A DNA stretch of 64,000 bases, taken from NCBI GenBank assembly GCA_973895155.1, contig OZ316899.1, forward strand, positions 14,756,001-14,820,000, in the 5' to 3' direction. Under the pieces are notes generated by a model, which saw only the letters and a list, made by a program, of their open reading frames with translations, made no database searches and was not told the DNA's origin. The position numbers and the translations under genes were made by a program. Origin of the DNA: Marsupella aquatica (Eukaryota > Marchantiophyta). Of this stretch, positions 44,264-55,077 are shown one piece after another. The stretch's first letter is position 1, and each line of letters begins with the position of its first letter.

Positions 44264-47200
44264 TTATGTGTGACTTCCCGTGACGGGGTACCCGTCACAT
44301 AGCTCCTCTCTTAATTGCGAAGCGCCCCCGCGAGCACCATACTCTTCCTCCGTGTAGTACTTCTTTAGGCGCTCTTGATTGATCCGTGTGTTGAGTAGTT
44401 GCCCCTCCAATGTCTTGAGTTGAACCGAGCCGTTGGAGTAGACGGCATCCACTACGTAGGGTCCCATCCACCGTGTATGCAACTTCCCGGGGAAATGCAT
44501 GAAGCGGCTATCGTAGAGGAGCACCAAATCTCCCTCCTCAATGGACACACGACGGAGACGGGAATCGTAATGTGACTTGCGTTTGCCTTGCTCCTGCTCC
44601 GTATGTGTCAAAGCCTCTTCTCGTGTCTCCGTGAGTTGCTCCAACTGTTGGATCCGTGAAGCGACACTTTCTTCTGCCCCTTCCCTTTCCCGTGTTAGGA
44701 TTCGAATGGTTGGAACCTCAAATTCCACCGGCACAAGAGAGTGTTGTCCAAACACAAGGAAATAGGGGCTGTGGCCCGTGGTAGTCTTGTGAGCCAGGTT
44801 GTAAGCGTAAGTGGCAGCCAACAACTTCAAATCCCAATCGGTCTTGTGAGCGGATACCGTTTTGTTGAGGATCTTGCCCATGATCCCGTTGGCTCTCTCA
44901 GTGAGCCCGTTGGCTCGAGGGTGGTACGGAGTGGTCTTCCTATGTGAGATCAAGTAGTTCTCCGTCAAACGTTCAATCGTATGATTGAGGAAGTGAGTAC
45001 CCCTGTCACTTACCAACTCCAATGGTGGACCAAATCGTGTAAAAATCTGCTCATACAAAAAACGTGCCGTGGTGTTGGCATCATCCTTGGCAGTAGCTCG
45101 GGCCTCCACCCACTTGGTGGCATAGTCCGTTGCAAGAATGATGTAGCGCTTCCTCCCTCTTCGTGTGATGGGAGTGAAAGGGCCAATGAAGTCCACCCCC
45201 CACTTCTCAAAGGGTGCAAGAGGAAGTATGGGCACCAATGGGTGTCGTGAGGAGGGCCCTGGTTTGCCTTGACGCTGGCACGGATCACATCGCTGGATGT
45301 ACCGGTGTACATCCCGAAAGAGAGTTGGCCACCAATATCCAGCATCTAGTATTTTCCTTGCGGTGGTCTCCCGTGCAAAGTGGCCACCAGCTTCCTCCTC
45401 ATGTAATGCTGCCATGACTGTACGTATCTCCGCTTCCTCCAAACAACGACGAAGTCGGCCATCCATGCCGTACTTGTGAAGTACTCCCTTCACAAGCAAG
45501 TAGGGACCTGTCTTACGCAAAAACACTGCTGCTCTCTCCGGGCCCAAACGTGAGGGAACTCTAGCCGTGCGGAGAAATTCCAAAATTTCTCCATACCAAG
45601 TAGTGGCCTCTGTATTCACGCTGAACACTTCCTCATCCGGGAACCGATCATCAATCTCCTGGGAGTCAGATGCTCCCTCAATACGGGAGAAGAAGTCTGC
45701 ATTGCTATGACTCTTCCCCGATCTTACTCTCACCTCATAGTTGAACTCTTGTAGCAACAAAACCCAACGTGCAATTCTCCCGGACAGATCTGGCTTGTTG
45801 ACCATGTATTTCAAGCTGTTGTGATCCGTGTGGAACACAACCTTGTACCCCAACAAATAATGACGATACTTCTTACAAGCGTAGATGATACCAAGTGCCT
45901 CCCTATCGGTGGGTGAGTAGTTTTTCTCTGCCGGGGCCAACTGCCTACTGGCAAAGTAGATGGGATGGTCTCTTCCATCATCATCTAACTGACTCAAAAC
46001 GGCACCGATGCAAAATCCTGATACGTCTACGTAAACATGGAATTCCTTATTCCAATTGGGCGTAATGAGCACGGGGGCCTCTAGCAATCGTTTCTTCAAT
46101 TCATCAAAAGCAGCCTGACGGGAAGGAGTAGGTTCAAACTCACTTCCTTTTTTCAACATGGAAGTGAGTGGCATGGCTACCTTGGCAAAGTCTTTGATGA
46201 AGCGTCGGTAGTAGCCAACACACCCCAAGAACCCTCTCACTTCCTTCACATTCTTGGGAAATGAGACTGCTACCCACACGGCGACCTTCTCACGATCAAC
46301 TTCAATCCCTCGTGCAGACACTTTGTGGCCCAATAGGATTCCCTCCTCAATTCCAAAGAAACATTTCTCCGGATGCAGCTTCAGGCAAGTCTCCCGGCAC
46401 CGCTGAAAAGTCAACCGTAAGTGTTCCGGATGCTTGACTCGTTTGCCGTAGACAGCAAAGTCATCAATAAAGATCTCCAAGAACCTGCGTAAAAAGTCAT
46501 GAAATATATTCATCATGAGCCGTTGGAACATGCCAGGGGCATTGCACAACCCAAAAGGCATTCTCCGGAATGCAAAAATCCCCCACTCTGTTGTGAAAGC
46601 CGTCTTGAGTTGGTCCTCCTCCCGTATCCAGATTTGGTTGTACCCAGAGTAGCCATCCAAGAAGCTGTATATCTCCCAACCTGCTACCATGTCCAACACG
46701 ATATCCGTGAACGGTAGCGGGTAGTGATCCTTCTTGGTCGCATCATTCAACTTTCGAAAATCTTGGCACACCCGTATTTTCACCTTCCCGTCTGGCCCCT
46801 TTTTCTTGGGCACGATTACGATGGGTGACACCCACTCACTATGCATGACCGGATAAATGAATCCTGCATCCAACAAACGGTCAATCTCCTCCTTCACCAT
46901 GAGTGAGTATTTGGGGTTGAGGCGGTATTGGCGTTGCCTCACAGGTCGTGCTCCTGACATCAGGTCAATGCTGTGCTCACCAAACTCAGGTGGCACTCCT
47001 TTCAAATCTTGGTGGCTCCACGCAAATACGTCTTGGTACTCTTTCAACAATTCCTGAATCGTGCGTTGCTCCGTAGCATCCAACTTACTACCAATGTTGA
47101 GTGTCTTGCCCTCACCCACTTCCACCTTTGTGTACTGCTCCGGCCTGATCACGTCCAACTTGTTGCGTGTCTCCTCATCAAAGGTTTCTTCCAACCGTGC

Positions 47201-50200
47201 GAGCCTCATCCCTCCATACACCGGTGCATCACTCTCCTCCTGGTCTGGTCGGGATGGAGGTGGATCCTTTGTCACATGGGCCATTATTTCTTCAACGTCA
47301 GATTCTTTGTAATGTGACAATAGCTCCTCTCTAAAGTCATCATCCAGGATGTCATTCAAAAACTGCTCTCTTTGCTCATCATCAAACATGATCGTGTGGG
47401 CTTGCATTTCCACCTCCTCGGGGTGATCCTCTGCCTCCCTATCATGAATCTCTAGAGGTTCAGCCTCCACAATTTTGCTTCGCTCGTCTTCCATCTCTTC
47501 TAGAACAGCGTGCACTTGGCTAACTGATTCCTCTACTGCATGCTCTTGAGTAGCAACTCCGGGGCCAAAAACATCTTCCTCCGTGAGGTGAGAAATCAGT
47601 TTCACCATGTATACTTCATCCTCGTCTTCATCTGAGGTGACCTCTGAATCATATTCCTCCTCCATAGTCGTAGTCTCCCCGTGAGGTGACTCCGCTGACC
47701 ATGGAATAGTGATAGTGGGGATACCAAACCGAAACTGCCGTTTGCCCCAATCACTTGTGACCTTGGCCACATACAACCATGGCCTGCCAATTAAAATGGG
47801 AAAACCGTACGGCCGAACGGGTCGCATCACCAAATAGTTGAGGGGGAAAGATTTTCCCCCAATCATTGTTGGAATCTTGGTGAGACACCCCAACGGCACC
47901 ACCCGTGCACCATCAGCCAACCTCATGGCACGTGCCGGTGGTTCTAACTCTGTATACCCCAACCGGTTTGCCGTCTCCTCAGTCATGATGTTGACTCCCG
48001 AGCCCCCGTCCACCGGTACAAACCGTATTGCACATCCATTGATGTCCACCGTGAGTTCTGGGGCACCCAAATCCTCCGTGACCCAGTTGACTTGTATGGG
48101 GTCAGCCCCAACTTTGGGTAACCTTCTTCTACGTCTCCTCCTCATGAGAATCTCCTTGACTTGGCGACGGTATAGGGAGCTATCCCGTAATAGTTGACCA
48201 ATTGTGGCACTGACTGGGCAATCCAGAATGTCTTGAGCAATGTTGTACGCGGTTGCAGGAGGTATGGGTGGGATGACCTCTTCTCCCGGTTTCCAACGAA
48301 CAACCCTCTCCTCCGCTTTCTTTCTGGCCTTTGCCTCCTCCATGTCTTTGTCAATGGCCGCTTGCATGGCTTGTGCTTCTAGCTCCTCCAACTGCTTACG
48401 TACCTCTTCTCCCACCTTCGGATAGAACAACTTGGGGTTGTCCCGATCAAAGTCACTATCCTCCATGGGTGGCACCTCCGGTTCGTGTGAGGTACCCGAT
48501 GTGGAAGCTTGATGCACCTCCTTGTACTTCTGCTTGAGCTCGGACTTGCCCTTCTTTTTGCCGGATCGAGTGGAGACTCGGTAACAAGAGTAATGCCTTC
48601 TCTCCTCGTCGCTGTCTTCCTCCGGTAGATTCTCAGCATGAGTCCACTCATGACTTGGGGGTGAGGGGTTAGCAACTTCAACTTCCGTAGATGTTGCAAC
48701 AACAACCACCGGTATCTCAACAACTGGAGATACTACAACGACTAGCGGTACCACCTCCTCCGTTATGGTGGTCATCCTTTGCTTGGGAATGTTCACTACG
48801 GTTTCTTCTCTTCTAGTGATTAGAGGGGTGTCGACTGCTTCCGTGGTGAGAAAGTTGACGCTAGCTTCTTTCAGAGGAGGTGGCGGCCCCTTCTTCTCTT
48901 GTGCCCCAATCGGTTGAGCCTTGAACGCCTCCAAGGTTGGGCAGTGTGGTGCAAGATGACCCTCCCCCTTGCATAGTTGACACAGCCGGGCAAAATCTCC
49001 ATTGCCTTGACGGGTGGGCTCTGGGCACACATTAGCGTAGTGGCCCGCCACTCTACAATTGTAACAAATAGGGATCTTCCTCACTCCAGGGTACGGTGGT
49101 CGATTCCCTGGGTTAGCGTTGGGATAGTTGGAGTATGCGGGTGCTCCGGCGTTTGTTGAAACTCCATGAATGCTCCGTGGTCCCGGGTTGAGAGGTTGTA
49201 CACTATACACGTTGGCCTCTGGTGGCTCCTCCATGAAGTACTCTATTGGCCCTTCCGCTGCATATGAAGGATTTGAGTAGCTTGCCCCCTCAACATCCTC
49301 CTCCCGTACTTGGAAAACCTTGGCTGGTTCTCCCGCTGGGCACTCCTTCGGGGCATGACCAAACTTCATGCACTTGGTGCACCACACATTGGCTCTCTCC
49401 ACCGGAACTTTTCTCCTCTCAGGTTTGAGTCCGGCAAAATGTACTTTCAACGCTTTCATTTGCTCCGTCAGCTCATCATATCTGGCCTCTTGCTCCTTCA
49501 GGCGTCTTGCCGTAGACAATGGTGTAACGGCCACCGTGGGTAGTATCACTTCACGGTGAGAGGACTTCTTGACTTTCTTTGACAACTTCTTCTTCTTCCT
49601 CCTTCGTCTTTCAGCTTCTGACTCCGTAGTGTCTGACTCTGTAGTACTCTCAGAATCCTCAGATTCATCACTACTATCTGAATCAGATCCACTCGACTCC
49701 TCACTGGAGGAACTGTCAACCGGCTTCAGCTTCTTTCTTTGGCAACGCTTGCTTGTGGCATCAGCTGCGGTGTATGACTCCGCTGCTGCAATAGCTTCAG
49801 CCAATGTGGTTGGCTTGGCTTGACGTACAAAGAACCCCATCTTGCTTGGTAGGGCAGCCACAAACCAGGCTTGACGCATAGCATCATCGGTACGGGCTTG
49901 GATCCGACGTACCAGCTTTTGGAACCTTTGCAAAAACCTCCGTAATGACTCCTTCTTCTTCATCCTGAGTTGGCCCACCTTTAATAGTGAGGTGGCCTCC
50001 ACTCCTATGGATCTGAACTCCTTCAAGAAGGCTTGCTTGAACAGAGCCCAATCAGCTTTCACGTTGGCCAACAACGAAATGAACCATGGACCTGCCTCCC
50101 CTCTCATCATTCCAGGAATGATAGTGAGCTTATGTGCAGACTCCCCATTAGCTTCGGCAATCCCTTCAAACTCCTCAATCCATTCGTCTGGATCATCCTT

Positions 50201-50662
50201 TGGTCTCCCCTTGAAGGGTACGTACTGAACACGGGTACGTTGTGCAGCTGCCATCGGTGCAGCCGGTGCCTGTATCAACACAGGTGGTAATGGCGCTTGT
50301 TGGGCCACCGGTAACAGCACCGATGATAGGTGTGAGATGATTTGTGGCAATGCAGTGAGCTCTGGGATCAGATTTTGTAACTCAGACTGCACCAACACAA
50401 AGGGCTCTCCTTCTTCTCGCTCGTGATCTATGTCTGGCTCTTCGTCTGGGCATATGGCCTCATTACGTTGAGCCTCTTCCTGTTGCACACCAACTTGTTC
50501 TTCCAGCACCAGTGGCAACCTCCTCTCTTCTGCAAGCCGTAAGCGTTCTTCGGCAGCAACTCGTCGTCTGGTCCCAATCCAAGAGGGCCCCCCTTCTAGC
50601 TCTGATCTTGGGGTACGTGTGTGTTGGGGACTTCCTCTACCTCCCCTTCTCCCTCTCGGCAT
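44264..50662 (-). CDS. Element I gag-pol polyprotein, 2132 residues
   Basis: Single frame, ATG at 50660-50662. Residues 140-300: retrotransposon gag capsid region (WIEEFEGIAEANG, FKQAFLKEF). 315-350: Ser/Asp/Glu-rich acidic tract. Three CCHC knuckles: 428-441, 533-546, 561-574. An Arg run lies at 841-847. Protease near 870-965 uses VDGGSG (885-887) in place of the usual D(S/T)G, a form common in plant gypsy proteases. RT 1255-1440 with KIRVCQDFRKLN, PFGLCNAPGMFQ and FIDD (1398-1401). RNase H 1540-1640. Integrase: H1754, H1761, C1792, C1795; catalytic D1824, D1886, E1922 (D-35-E); GPYVV-type end near 2066. The last 12 codons run into the 3' LTR. No stop or frameshift, so coding capacity is intact. 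Gag and pol share one frame, so their ratio must be set by protein processing or another route. Confidence 0.95.
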   Translation of the reverse strand: MPRGRRGGRGSPQHTRTPRSELEGGPSWIGTRRRVAAEERLRLAEERRLPLVLEEQVGVQQEEAQRNEAICPDEEPDIDHEREEGEPFVLVQSELQNLIPELTALPQIISHLSSVLLPVAQQAPLPPVLIQAPAAPMAAAQRTRVQYVPFKGRPKDDPDEWIEEFEGIAEANGESAHKLTIIPGMMRGEAGPWFISLLANVKADWALFKQAFLKEFRSIGVEATSLLKVGQLRMKKKESLRRFLQRFQKLVRRIQARTDDAMRQAWFVAALPSKMGFFVRQAKPTTLAEAIAAAESYTAADATSKRCQRKKLKPVDSSSSEESSGSDSDSSDESEDSESTTESDTTESEAERRRRKKKKLSKKVKKSSHREVILPTVAVTPLSTARRLKEQEARYDELTEQMKALKVHFAGLKPERRKVPVERANVWCTKCMKFGHAPKECPAGEPAKVFQVREEDVEGASYSNPSYAAEGPIEYFMEEPPEANVYSVQPLNPGPRSIHGVSTNAGAPAYSNYPNANPGNRPPYPGVRKIPICYNCRVAGHYANVCPEPTRQGNGDFARLCQLCKGEGHLAPHCPTLEAFKAQPIGAQEKKGPPPPLKEASVNFLTTEAVDTPLITRREETVVNIPKQRMTTITEEVVPLVVVVSPVVEIPVVVVATSTEVEVANPSPPSHEWTHAENLPEEDSDEERRHYSCYRVSTRSGKKKGKSELKQKYKEVHQASTSGTSHEPEVPPMEDSDFDRDNPKLFYPKVGEEVRKQLEELEAQAMQAAIDKDMEEAKARKKAEERVVRWKPGEEVIPPIPPATAYNIAQDILDCPVSATIGQLLRDSSLYRRQVKEILMRRRRRRRLPKVGADPIQVNWVTEDLGAPELTVDINGCAIRFVPVDGGSGVNIMTEETANRLGYTELEPPARAMRLADGARVVPLGCLTKIPTMIGGKSFPLNYLVMRPVRPYGFPILIGRPWLYVAKVTSDWGKRQFRFGIPTITIPWSAESPHGETTTMEEEYDSEVTSDEDEDEVYMVKLISHLTEEDVFGPGVATQEHAVEESVSQVHAVLEEMEDERSKIVEAEPLEIHDREAEDHPEEVEMQAHTIMFDDEQREQFLNDILDDDFREELLSHYKESDVEEIMAHVTKDPPPSRPDQEESDAPVYGGMRLARLEETFDEETRNKLDVIRPEQYTKVEVGEGKTLNIGSKLDATEQRTIQELLKEYQDVFAWSHQDLKGVPPEFGEHSIDLMSGARPVRQRQYRLNPKYSLMVKEEIDRLLDAGFIYPVMHSEWVSPIVIVPKKKGPDGKVKIRVCQDFRKLNDATKKDHYPLPFTDIVLDMVAGWEIYSFLDGYSGYNQIWIREEDQLKTAFTTEWGIFAFRRMPFGLCNAPGMFQRLMMNIFHDFLRRFLEIFIDDFAVYGKRVKHPEHLRLTFQRCRETCLKLHPEKCFFGIEEGILLGHKVSARGIEVDREKVAVWVAVSFPKNVKEVRGFLGCVGYYRRFIKDFAKVAMPLTSMLKKGSEFEPTPSRQAAFDELKKRLLEAPVLITPNWNKEFHVYVDVSGFCIGAVLSQLDDDGRDHPIYFASRQLAPAEKNYSPTDREALGIIYACKKYRHYLLGYKVVFHTDHNSLKYMVNKPDLSGRIARWVLLLQEFNYEVRVRSGKSHSNADFFSRIEGASDSQEIDDRFPDEEVFSVNTEATTWYGEILEFLRTARVPSRLGPERAAVFLRKTGPYLLVKGVLHKYGMDGRLRRCLEEAEIRTVMAALHEEEAGGHFARETTARKILDAGYWWPTLFRDVHRYIQRCDPCQRQGKPGPSSRHPLVPILPLAPFEKWGVDFIGPFTPITRRGRKRYIILATDYATKWVEARATAKDDANTTARFLYEQIFTRFGPPLELVSDRGTHFLNHTIERLTENYLISHRKTTPYHPRANGLTERANGIMGKILNKTVSAHKTDWDLKLLAATYAYNLAHKTTTGHSPYFLVFGQHSLVPVEFEVPTIRILTREREGAEESVASRIQQLEQLTETREEALTHTEQEQGKRKSHYDSRLRRVSIEEGDLVLLYDSRFMHFPGKLHTRWMGPYVVDAVYSNGSVQLKTLEGQLLNTRINQERLKKYYTEEEYGARGGASQLREELCDGYPVTGSHT
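44280..44298 (-). repeat. Stem-loop at the 5' edge of the 3' LTR of element I
   Basis: Own-strand reading GTGACGGG, spacer TAC, CCCGTCAC: perfect 8-bp arms, one base in from the LTR edge. Confidence 0.9.
44300..44312 (-). promoter_or_regulatory. Element I polypurine tract
   Basis: Own strand AAGAGAGGAGCTA directly before the 3' LTR (TGTGACGG). It lies inside the end of the gag-pol ORF. Confidence 0.75.
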
Positions 50663-50722
50663 CCCATTGAGACCTGCATTCCAAACTTACACCAATGTCT
50701 CAGAAAGCAATATTTGTAAACA

Positions 50723-50819
50723 TCAACCGTCGCACGATGCGTTGTGGTTGACGTACAATAACAAAGTAACCAACAAACTTCTCACGTATCAACCGTCGCA
50801 AGTTGCGTTGTGGTTGATA
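50723..50819 (-). promoter_or_regulatory. Two near-identical hairpins in element I leader
   Basis: 50723-50751: arms TCAACC/GGTTGA outside and CGCA/TGCG inside, small loop. 50787-50819: TATCAACC/GGTTGATA outside and CGCAA/TTGCG inside. Both lie between the primer site and the gag ATG, where packaging and dimerisation signals of retroelement RNA usually sit. That role is an inference. Confidence 0.6.
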
Positions 50820-50880
50820 GGTTTGAACTCCCAATAGACGTAGCTCCCCTCCTTCGTGTCGTCAAACAAGAAGAAGGATT

Positions 50881-50897
50881 CCCCGGCAGCGGCGCCA
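50881..50897 (-). promoter_or_regulatory. Element I primer-binding site (tRNA-Asp type)
   Basis: Own strand TGGCGCCGCTGCCGGGG, complementary to the 3' end of plant tRNA-Asp as I remember it, with one mismatch. It lies 20 bases inside the 5' LTR edge. Confidence 0.8.
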
Positions 50898-52028
50898 AAA
50901 ACAAAAGACCACACTTATGTCACTTGCCTCTCCAACGGTTAATACGTGCAAACCGCACTTTTCTTCGCTTAAACCGTTGGTATCGTATTACGGGGTCGTG
51001 GAGGGACGCTATTTGGATTCTTTTCACACCAGGATGAGTATTTTGGTTTCCGCTCCCGGAAATGTAGGTTTTGATCAAGTCTACCGACTACCCTCACCCC
51101 ACAGCTTTTGATCAAGTCCTGCCGACTACCCCACTACACCTTCACTCGGAGTCACCCAAAGAGTGCTGTCACCACCCCTACTCACAAGGCCGACTCAAAC
51201 CAAGCAAGTTTCTTCAAATCATAGAACGGGAGAACACAATTCGGAAAGCGAAAAAGGGAGAAGGAACACACAACAAAAGCCCATCAAGTCAAATGTACAG
51301 ATCCATATCTCTTGGGAAAAACGATACACATTGCATGAGTAACCCGGCCTCCTGCCGTCTACTCAACTCCTGCCTCTCCGGACAATGAGTATGGCTCCCC
51401 CTCACTACTCTGAACACGCTTTCAAACTCCTCAGGCTCCACTCTATCCCTCCTTGCTAACTTCACACTGAGTCCCCCTAACTACTTCGGGGCTATCCCCC
51501 TAAATACTGAAAAATCACACCAAAGCACCCCTCACAGGGTCACAACGGTGGCGGCTACCCTAGCGGCGCCGCTAAAACCTTGCACTAAGAGAAATCCTTA
51601 AACTGAAGAGGAGCATGCGGCACACACATGCTGCTAAAACCCTAAACCCAAAACAAGGGGGCCGACGGTGCCTTCGACGGCGCCCCAACAGTACACGTGA
51701 ACCCTGAAAGTGAGAGGCACCCCAAAATGGCCGAAACTAGGTGCCCTTCCAAGTGCACACCTGAGCTCACCCCTGGATAGCTCTTCTTTTCCTGCTTCCG
51801 AATCACTAAGTCGCTCCCTCAACGGACTTCAGACGCCTGAGTTATGGCCGTTTCCGTACCGCAAAAACATAAGTTCTCCAGGCCATAACTTGCTCATCCT
51901 GGCTCCGTTTGAGGAGCGCCGCCTCTTGTTGGAATCAGCTCCGCGAGCTCATCCCAACAAGCCCATGAGTGACCCCCCACTAAAATGTTGGAAATCTGGA
52001 GGCCGTACACCCACGTCCGTACGCCTAT

Positions 52029-53885
52029 CTAATCCTCCTCTTCTTCTTCGCTCTCGGTGCCCGGACTTGTGCCCCGTGAGTGGTCCTCCTCCTCATCACT
52101 CACGGGAGTGAGTGCCACCGTACTTTTCTTCTTCTTCGACGGAGTACTCTTAGTGCTGCTGCTCCCGCGCTTCCTCAAAGCAGCCAAGGCCTGCCACGCC
52201 TTGATGTACCCCTCACCAATTGTGTCCTTCCAGAGGGTAGCCTCTTCTCCGGACCGCAACTCCAACGGTAGAACTTGCCCCGTGGCCATGGGAGTCCCGG
52301 GGGTGACAGACCTGGGTGGCATCCCCGTACTGACCTGAGCCTCCCGTAACGATTTCCGTACCTCCCGGAGCTTCTTCTCCAAGCTCTTACTCTTCTCCTG
52401 ACTCTTCTTGGCTCCATCCAACAAGGGTCCATACTTCCCACTAACCTCCTTCACCACCATCTCGATAGCTTGGGAGATCACATCCGGGGAAAGTGTGGAG
52501 CCAGGTGTGCCGGGACTCTTCCGTTTCCCTAGACTCAGGGCCTCACTTCTCTTCGCTCGTGTCTCAAAGGCTGCCACCTGACTCCGTAGTGCTCCCACCT
52601 GGTTCCTCCACTCCATCACTTCTCCAGAATTTTGCTTCTCTTTGGCCAATGCTTGCCTCAACGCTCCTACTTCTTCTGCTTCCTTGGCCTTGGTGGACAA
52701 AGCTCCCTTCAAGTTGGTGATCTCTACGTGAGCTGCATTGATGTGCCTGACCTTCTCATGAATGGTCTGCTCCTTGGTCTTGATCACCTCCTTCAGTGAC
52801 AGGATGCTCTGCTCTAACGTCTCTACTTTGACTGTGGCGTGCTTGAGAGACTCCCTCAATGCGTGGACTAGCTTGAGTCCCTCGTGGACTCCCTCTCTGA
52901 AATCCCGTAGCTCTGCCAAGTAAACATCCGGAATGTTGTATTCCAGAGGCTGTTTCGGATCTCCCACGAGTGATTCAAGCCACTCCAATGTGCAATCATC
53001 CTCCTGGTTCTCTTCTTCTCTATTATCCTCCCCACCAGCAGACAATGATTCCTCCGTGAGCTTCCCTAAAACAGTAGTGGCAATACTCCGGATCTCCGTG
53101 GTGAGAGATGATCCCGTGTCTTCATGCCCCGGAGAACCAATCAACCCTTCTGCCCTGGCCAATACAAATGACCCCATCAAATGTACAGCCCCACCTGGTT
53201 TCACACTCCCGGGCTCAGCGGCCAATAGCTTCTTCAATCCGTAGCACCACCATCCGTACACATGGGCTGGGTAGTTCTTGATGTCCATAGCTACCACGAA
53301 ATGCTCCTCATTCAGCACTCCGGATTGCACGTTGCCAAGAACCCGTTGATGCACCTTGGCCAGGAAGCCCTTATACTCAACATCCTTGACAGCAGAAAGA
53401 GGGATGGCGGTGGTGGAGGTAGGATTGGTCACCCAAGTGGCCACCATTTTCAACGTGAGTTCTCCCCTGATATTCCGAGGTGTGAATGAGAATTTCTGAT
53501 TCTCAAGAAACAATAGCTTAGCCAACTCCACATGGGGCACTACACGTTTGAGACATTCAAAGTAGATTCCCTCCGTTCGGAACTCCATCCCGGCCTCAAT
53601 GTCCCAGCTCTTCCCTGAAGGGATGGTAATCTCCACCTTCATGAATTCTGTAAGCCCGGTGGCTTGGAAAATGTTCCGACAATCCTCCATCACCTTGGTG
53701 GAGGTCTTGGGATAAATTCGACGAAAAATCTTCCTACCCACCGGTGAGGAACCCGCTGCCAATCCCGTGCTCATCATAACTTCTCTCTCTTCCCTTTCCC
53801 GTGTAATCCGAGTCTCCACGTAGTCACGGTAAGCAGCCTTGTATCTCCGAATGCGTGACGCACTAAACTCTGGTTGATCTAGCAT
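52029..53885 (-). CDS. LTR-resident ORF, 618 codons (5' LTR copy)
   Basis: Same predicted protein as 41279-43135, residue for residue. Transcription from the 5' LTR promoter would place this ORF upstream of gag-pol in the element RNA, about 1.1 kb before the LTR end. A start site lying after it would exclude it from genomic RNA and leave expression to the 3' copy. Which copy is expressed cannot be told from sequence. Confidence 0.75.
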   Translation of the reverse strand: MLDQPEFSASRIRRYKAAYRDYVETRITREREEREVMMSTGLAAGSSPVGRKIFRRIYPKTSTKVMEDCRNIFQATGLTEFMKVEITIPSGKSWDIEAGMEFRTEGIYFECLKRVVPHVELAKLLFLENQKFSFTPRNIRGELTLKMVATWVTNPTSTTAIPLSAVKDVEYKGFLAKVHQRVLGNVQSGVLNEEHFVVAMDIKNYPAHVYGWWCYGLKKLLAAEPGSVKPGGAVHLMGSFVLARAEGLIGSPGHEDTGSSLTTEIRSIATTVLGKLTEESLSAGGEDNREEENQEDDCTLEWLESLVGDPKQPLEYNIPDVYLAELRDFREGVHEGLKLVHALRESLKHATVKVETLEQSILSLKEVIKTKEQTIHEKVRHINAAHVEITNLKGALSTKAKEAEEVGALRQALAKEKQNSGEVMEWRNQVGALRSQVAAFETRAKRSEALSLGKRKSPGTPGSTLSPDVISQAIEMVVKEVSGKYGPLLDGAKKSQEKSKSLEKKLREVRKSLREAQVSTGMPPRSVTPGTPMATGQVLPLELRSGEEATLWKDTIGEGYIKAWQALAALRKRGSSSTKSTPSKKKKSTVALTPVSDEEEDHSRGTSPGTESEEEEED

Positions 53886-54316
53886 CCATGCATCCCGAAA
53901 TCAATTTCTCAATCACCAATCCCGTCACCCGTGGCAATGTCAATTCCCTGGCCCGAAACAGCCCCCGTAGCCCGATCACTTAAATTCTCTCAATTTCCCG
54001 TCACTACTCCGTGCGGCCGCCACTAATGCCTGGAAGAATGACGCCAGCAAGCCCCACTAATCCACCATGAAAGAGAGAGCTTCAAAAATAATTAGAATCT
54101 GGAGAGAGCTTCCGGCAAGAGAGAGAAGAACCCCGTTTTTGCTTTCGGCAATGAGAGGGTCGTGCAAAAGGAAGAGGGAAAGAAAAAGGAAGGAAAAAAA
54201 AAAAAAAAATAGAACCGAAAAAACTCCTGGCGCCTTCGCCATGCGCCCCGGCCCATTTCTCGGGCCTTACCCTTGCGTCCTCCTGCGCGCGGCCCTATGC
54301 AGGGCGCGCGGCCATT

Positions 54317-54600
54317 CCTCCCGGCTCGCGGGAGGCCCTTCAACTCCCCCCCGCTCGCGTGATCCTCCCAGCTCGCGGGAGGCCCTTTAACTCCCCCCCG
54401 CTCGCGTGATCCTCCCAGCTCGCGGGAGGCCCTTTAACTCCCCCCCGCTCGCGTGATCCTCCCAGCTCGCGGGAGGCCCTTTAACTCCCCCCCGCTCGCG
54501 TGATCCTCCCAGCTCGCGGGAGGCCCTTTAACTCCCCCCCGCTCGCGTGATCCTCCCAGCTCGCGGGAGGCCCTTTAACTCCCCCCCCCCCGCTCGCTTG
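54317..54600. repeat. 47-bp GC-rich tandem array, 6 units (5' LTR)
   Basis: One unit more than in the 3' LTR; the other units match. In the element's own direction it lies between the LTR start and the LTR ORF, followed by an A/T-biased run of A residues (plus strand). Confidence 0.9.
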
Positions 54601-55077
54601 CGCTCCTTCAGCTCGCGGAGCCTCATTAATTGCCCGGGCACGCAGCCCTATGGGCTCGCGAGGCAGCCCCTTCAGCTCGCGGAGCCCCATTAATCGCCCG
54701 GGCACGCAGCCCTATGGGCTCGCGAGGCAGCCCCTCTTTCTCTCGGACGGCCACTAATGGGACTCGCCCTCCTGAGGAGGGATTTATTTAAAAAAAAACC
54801 CCCCCCTCTCCTGACTTTGCAATGGGGGTCTCAACAATAGCTCTTGAAGCAAAACGGTAAGTCCTATGGGGCTGGTCCTGGCTAGTTTCAAGGTCCCAAA
54901 ATATTTGCCCACTTAGGTCGCCGCAAATCTTAGAACTATTATGAGAGAAAGAATATAAAGTCACCTGGGGCATCATCAACCTATAATGACGGAATTAACT
55001 AAAAATTAAAAAATGGCTTATTTACATTGACTATTAACAAGGTATCGGCCTTTGCAACCAGTTATGTGTGACTTCCC

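Larger units (their letters stand above)
40168..44299 (-). repeat. Element I 3' LTR
   Basis: 4132 bases. On the element's own strand it starts TGTGACGGGTACC and ends GGCAAGTGACA. It contains the 618-codon ORF, the 47-bp repeat array (5 units) and a 64-bp duplication. About 1.1 kb downstream of the ORF (40168-41278) is non-coding. Confidence 0.95.
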
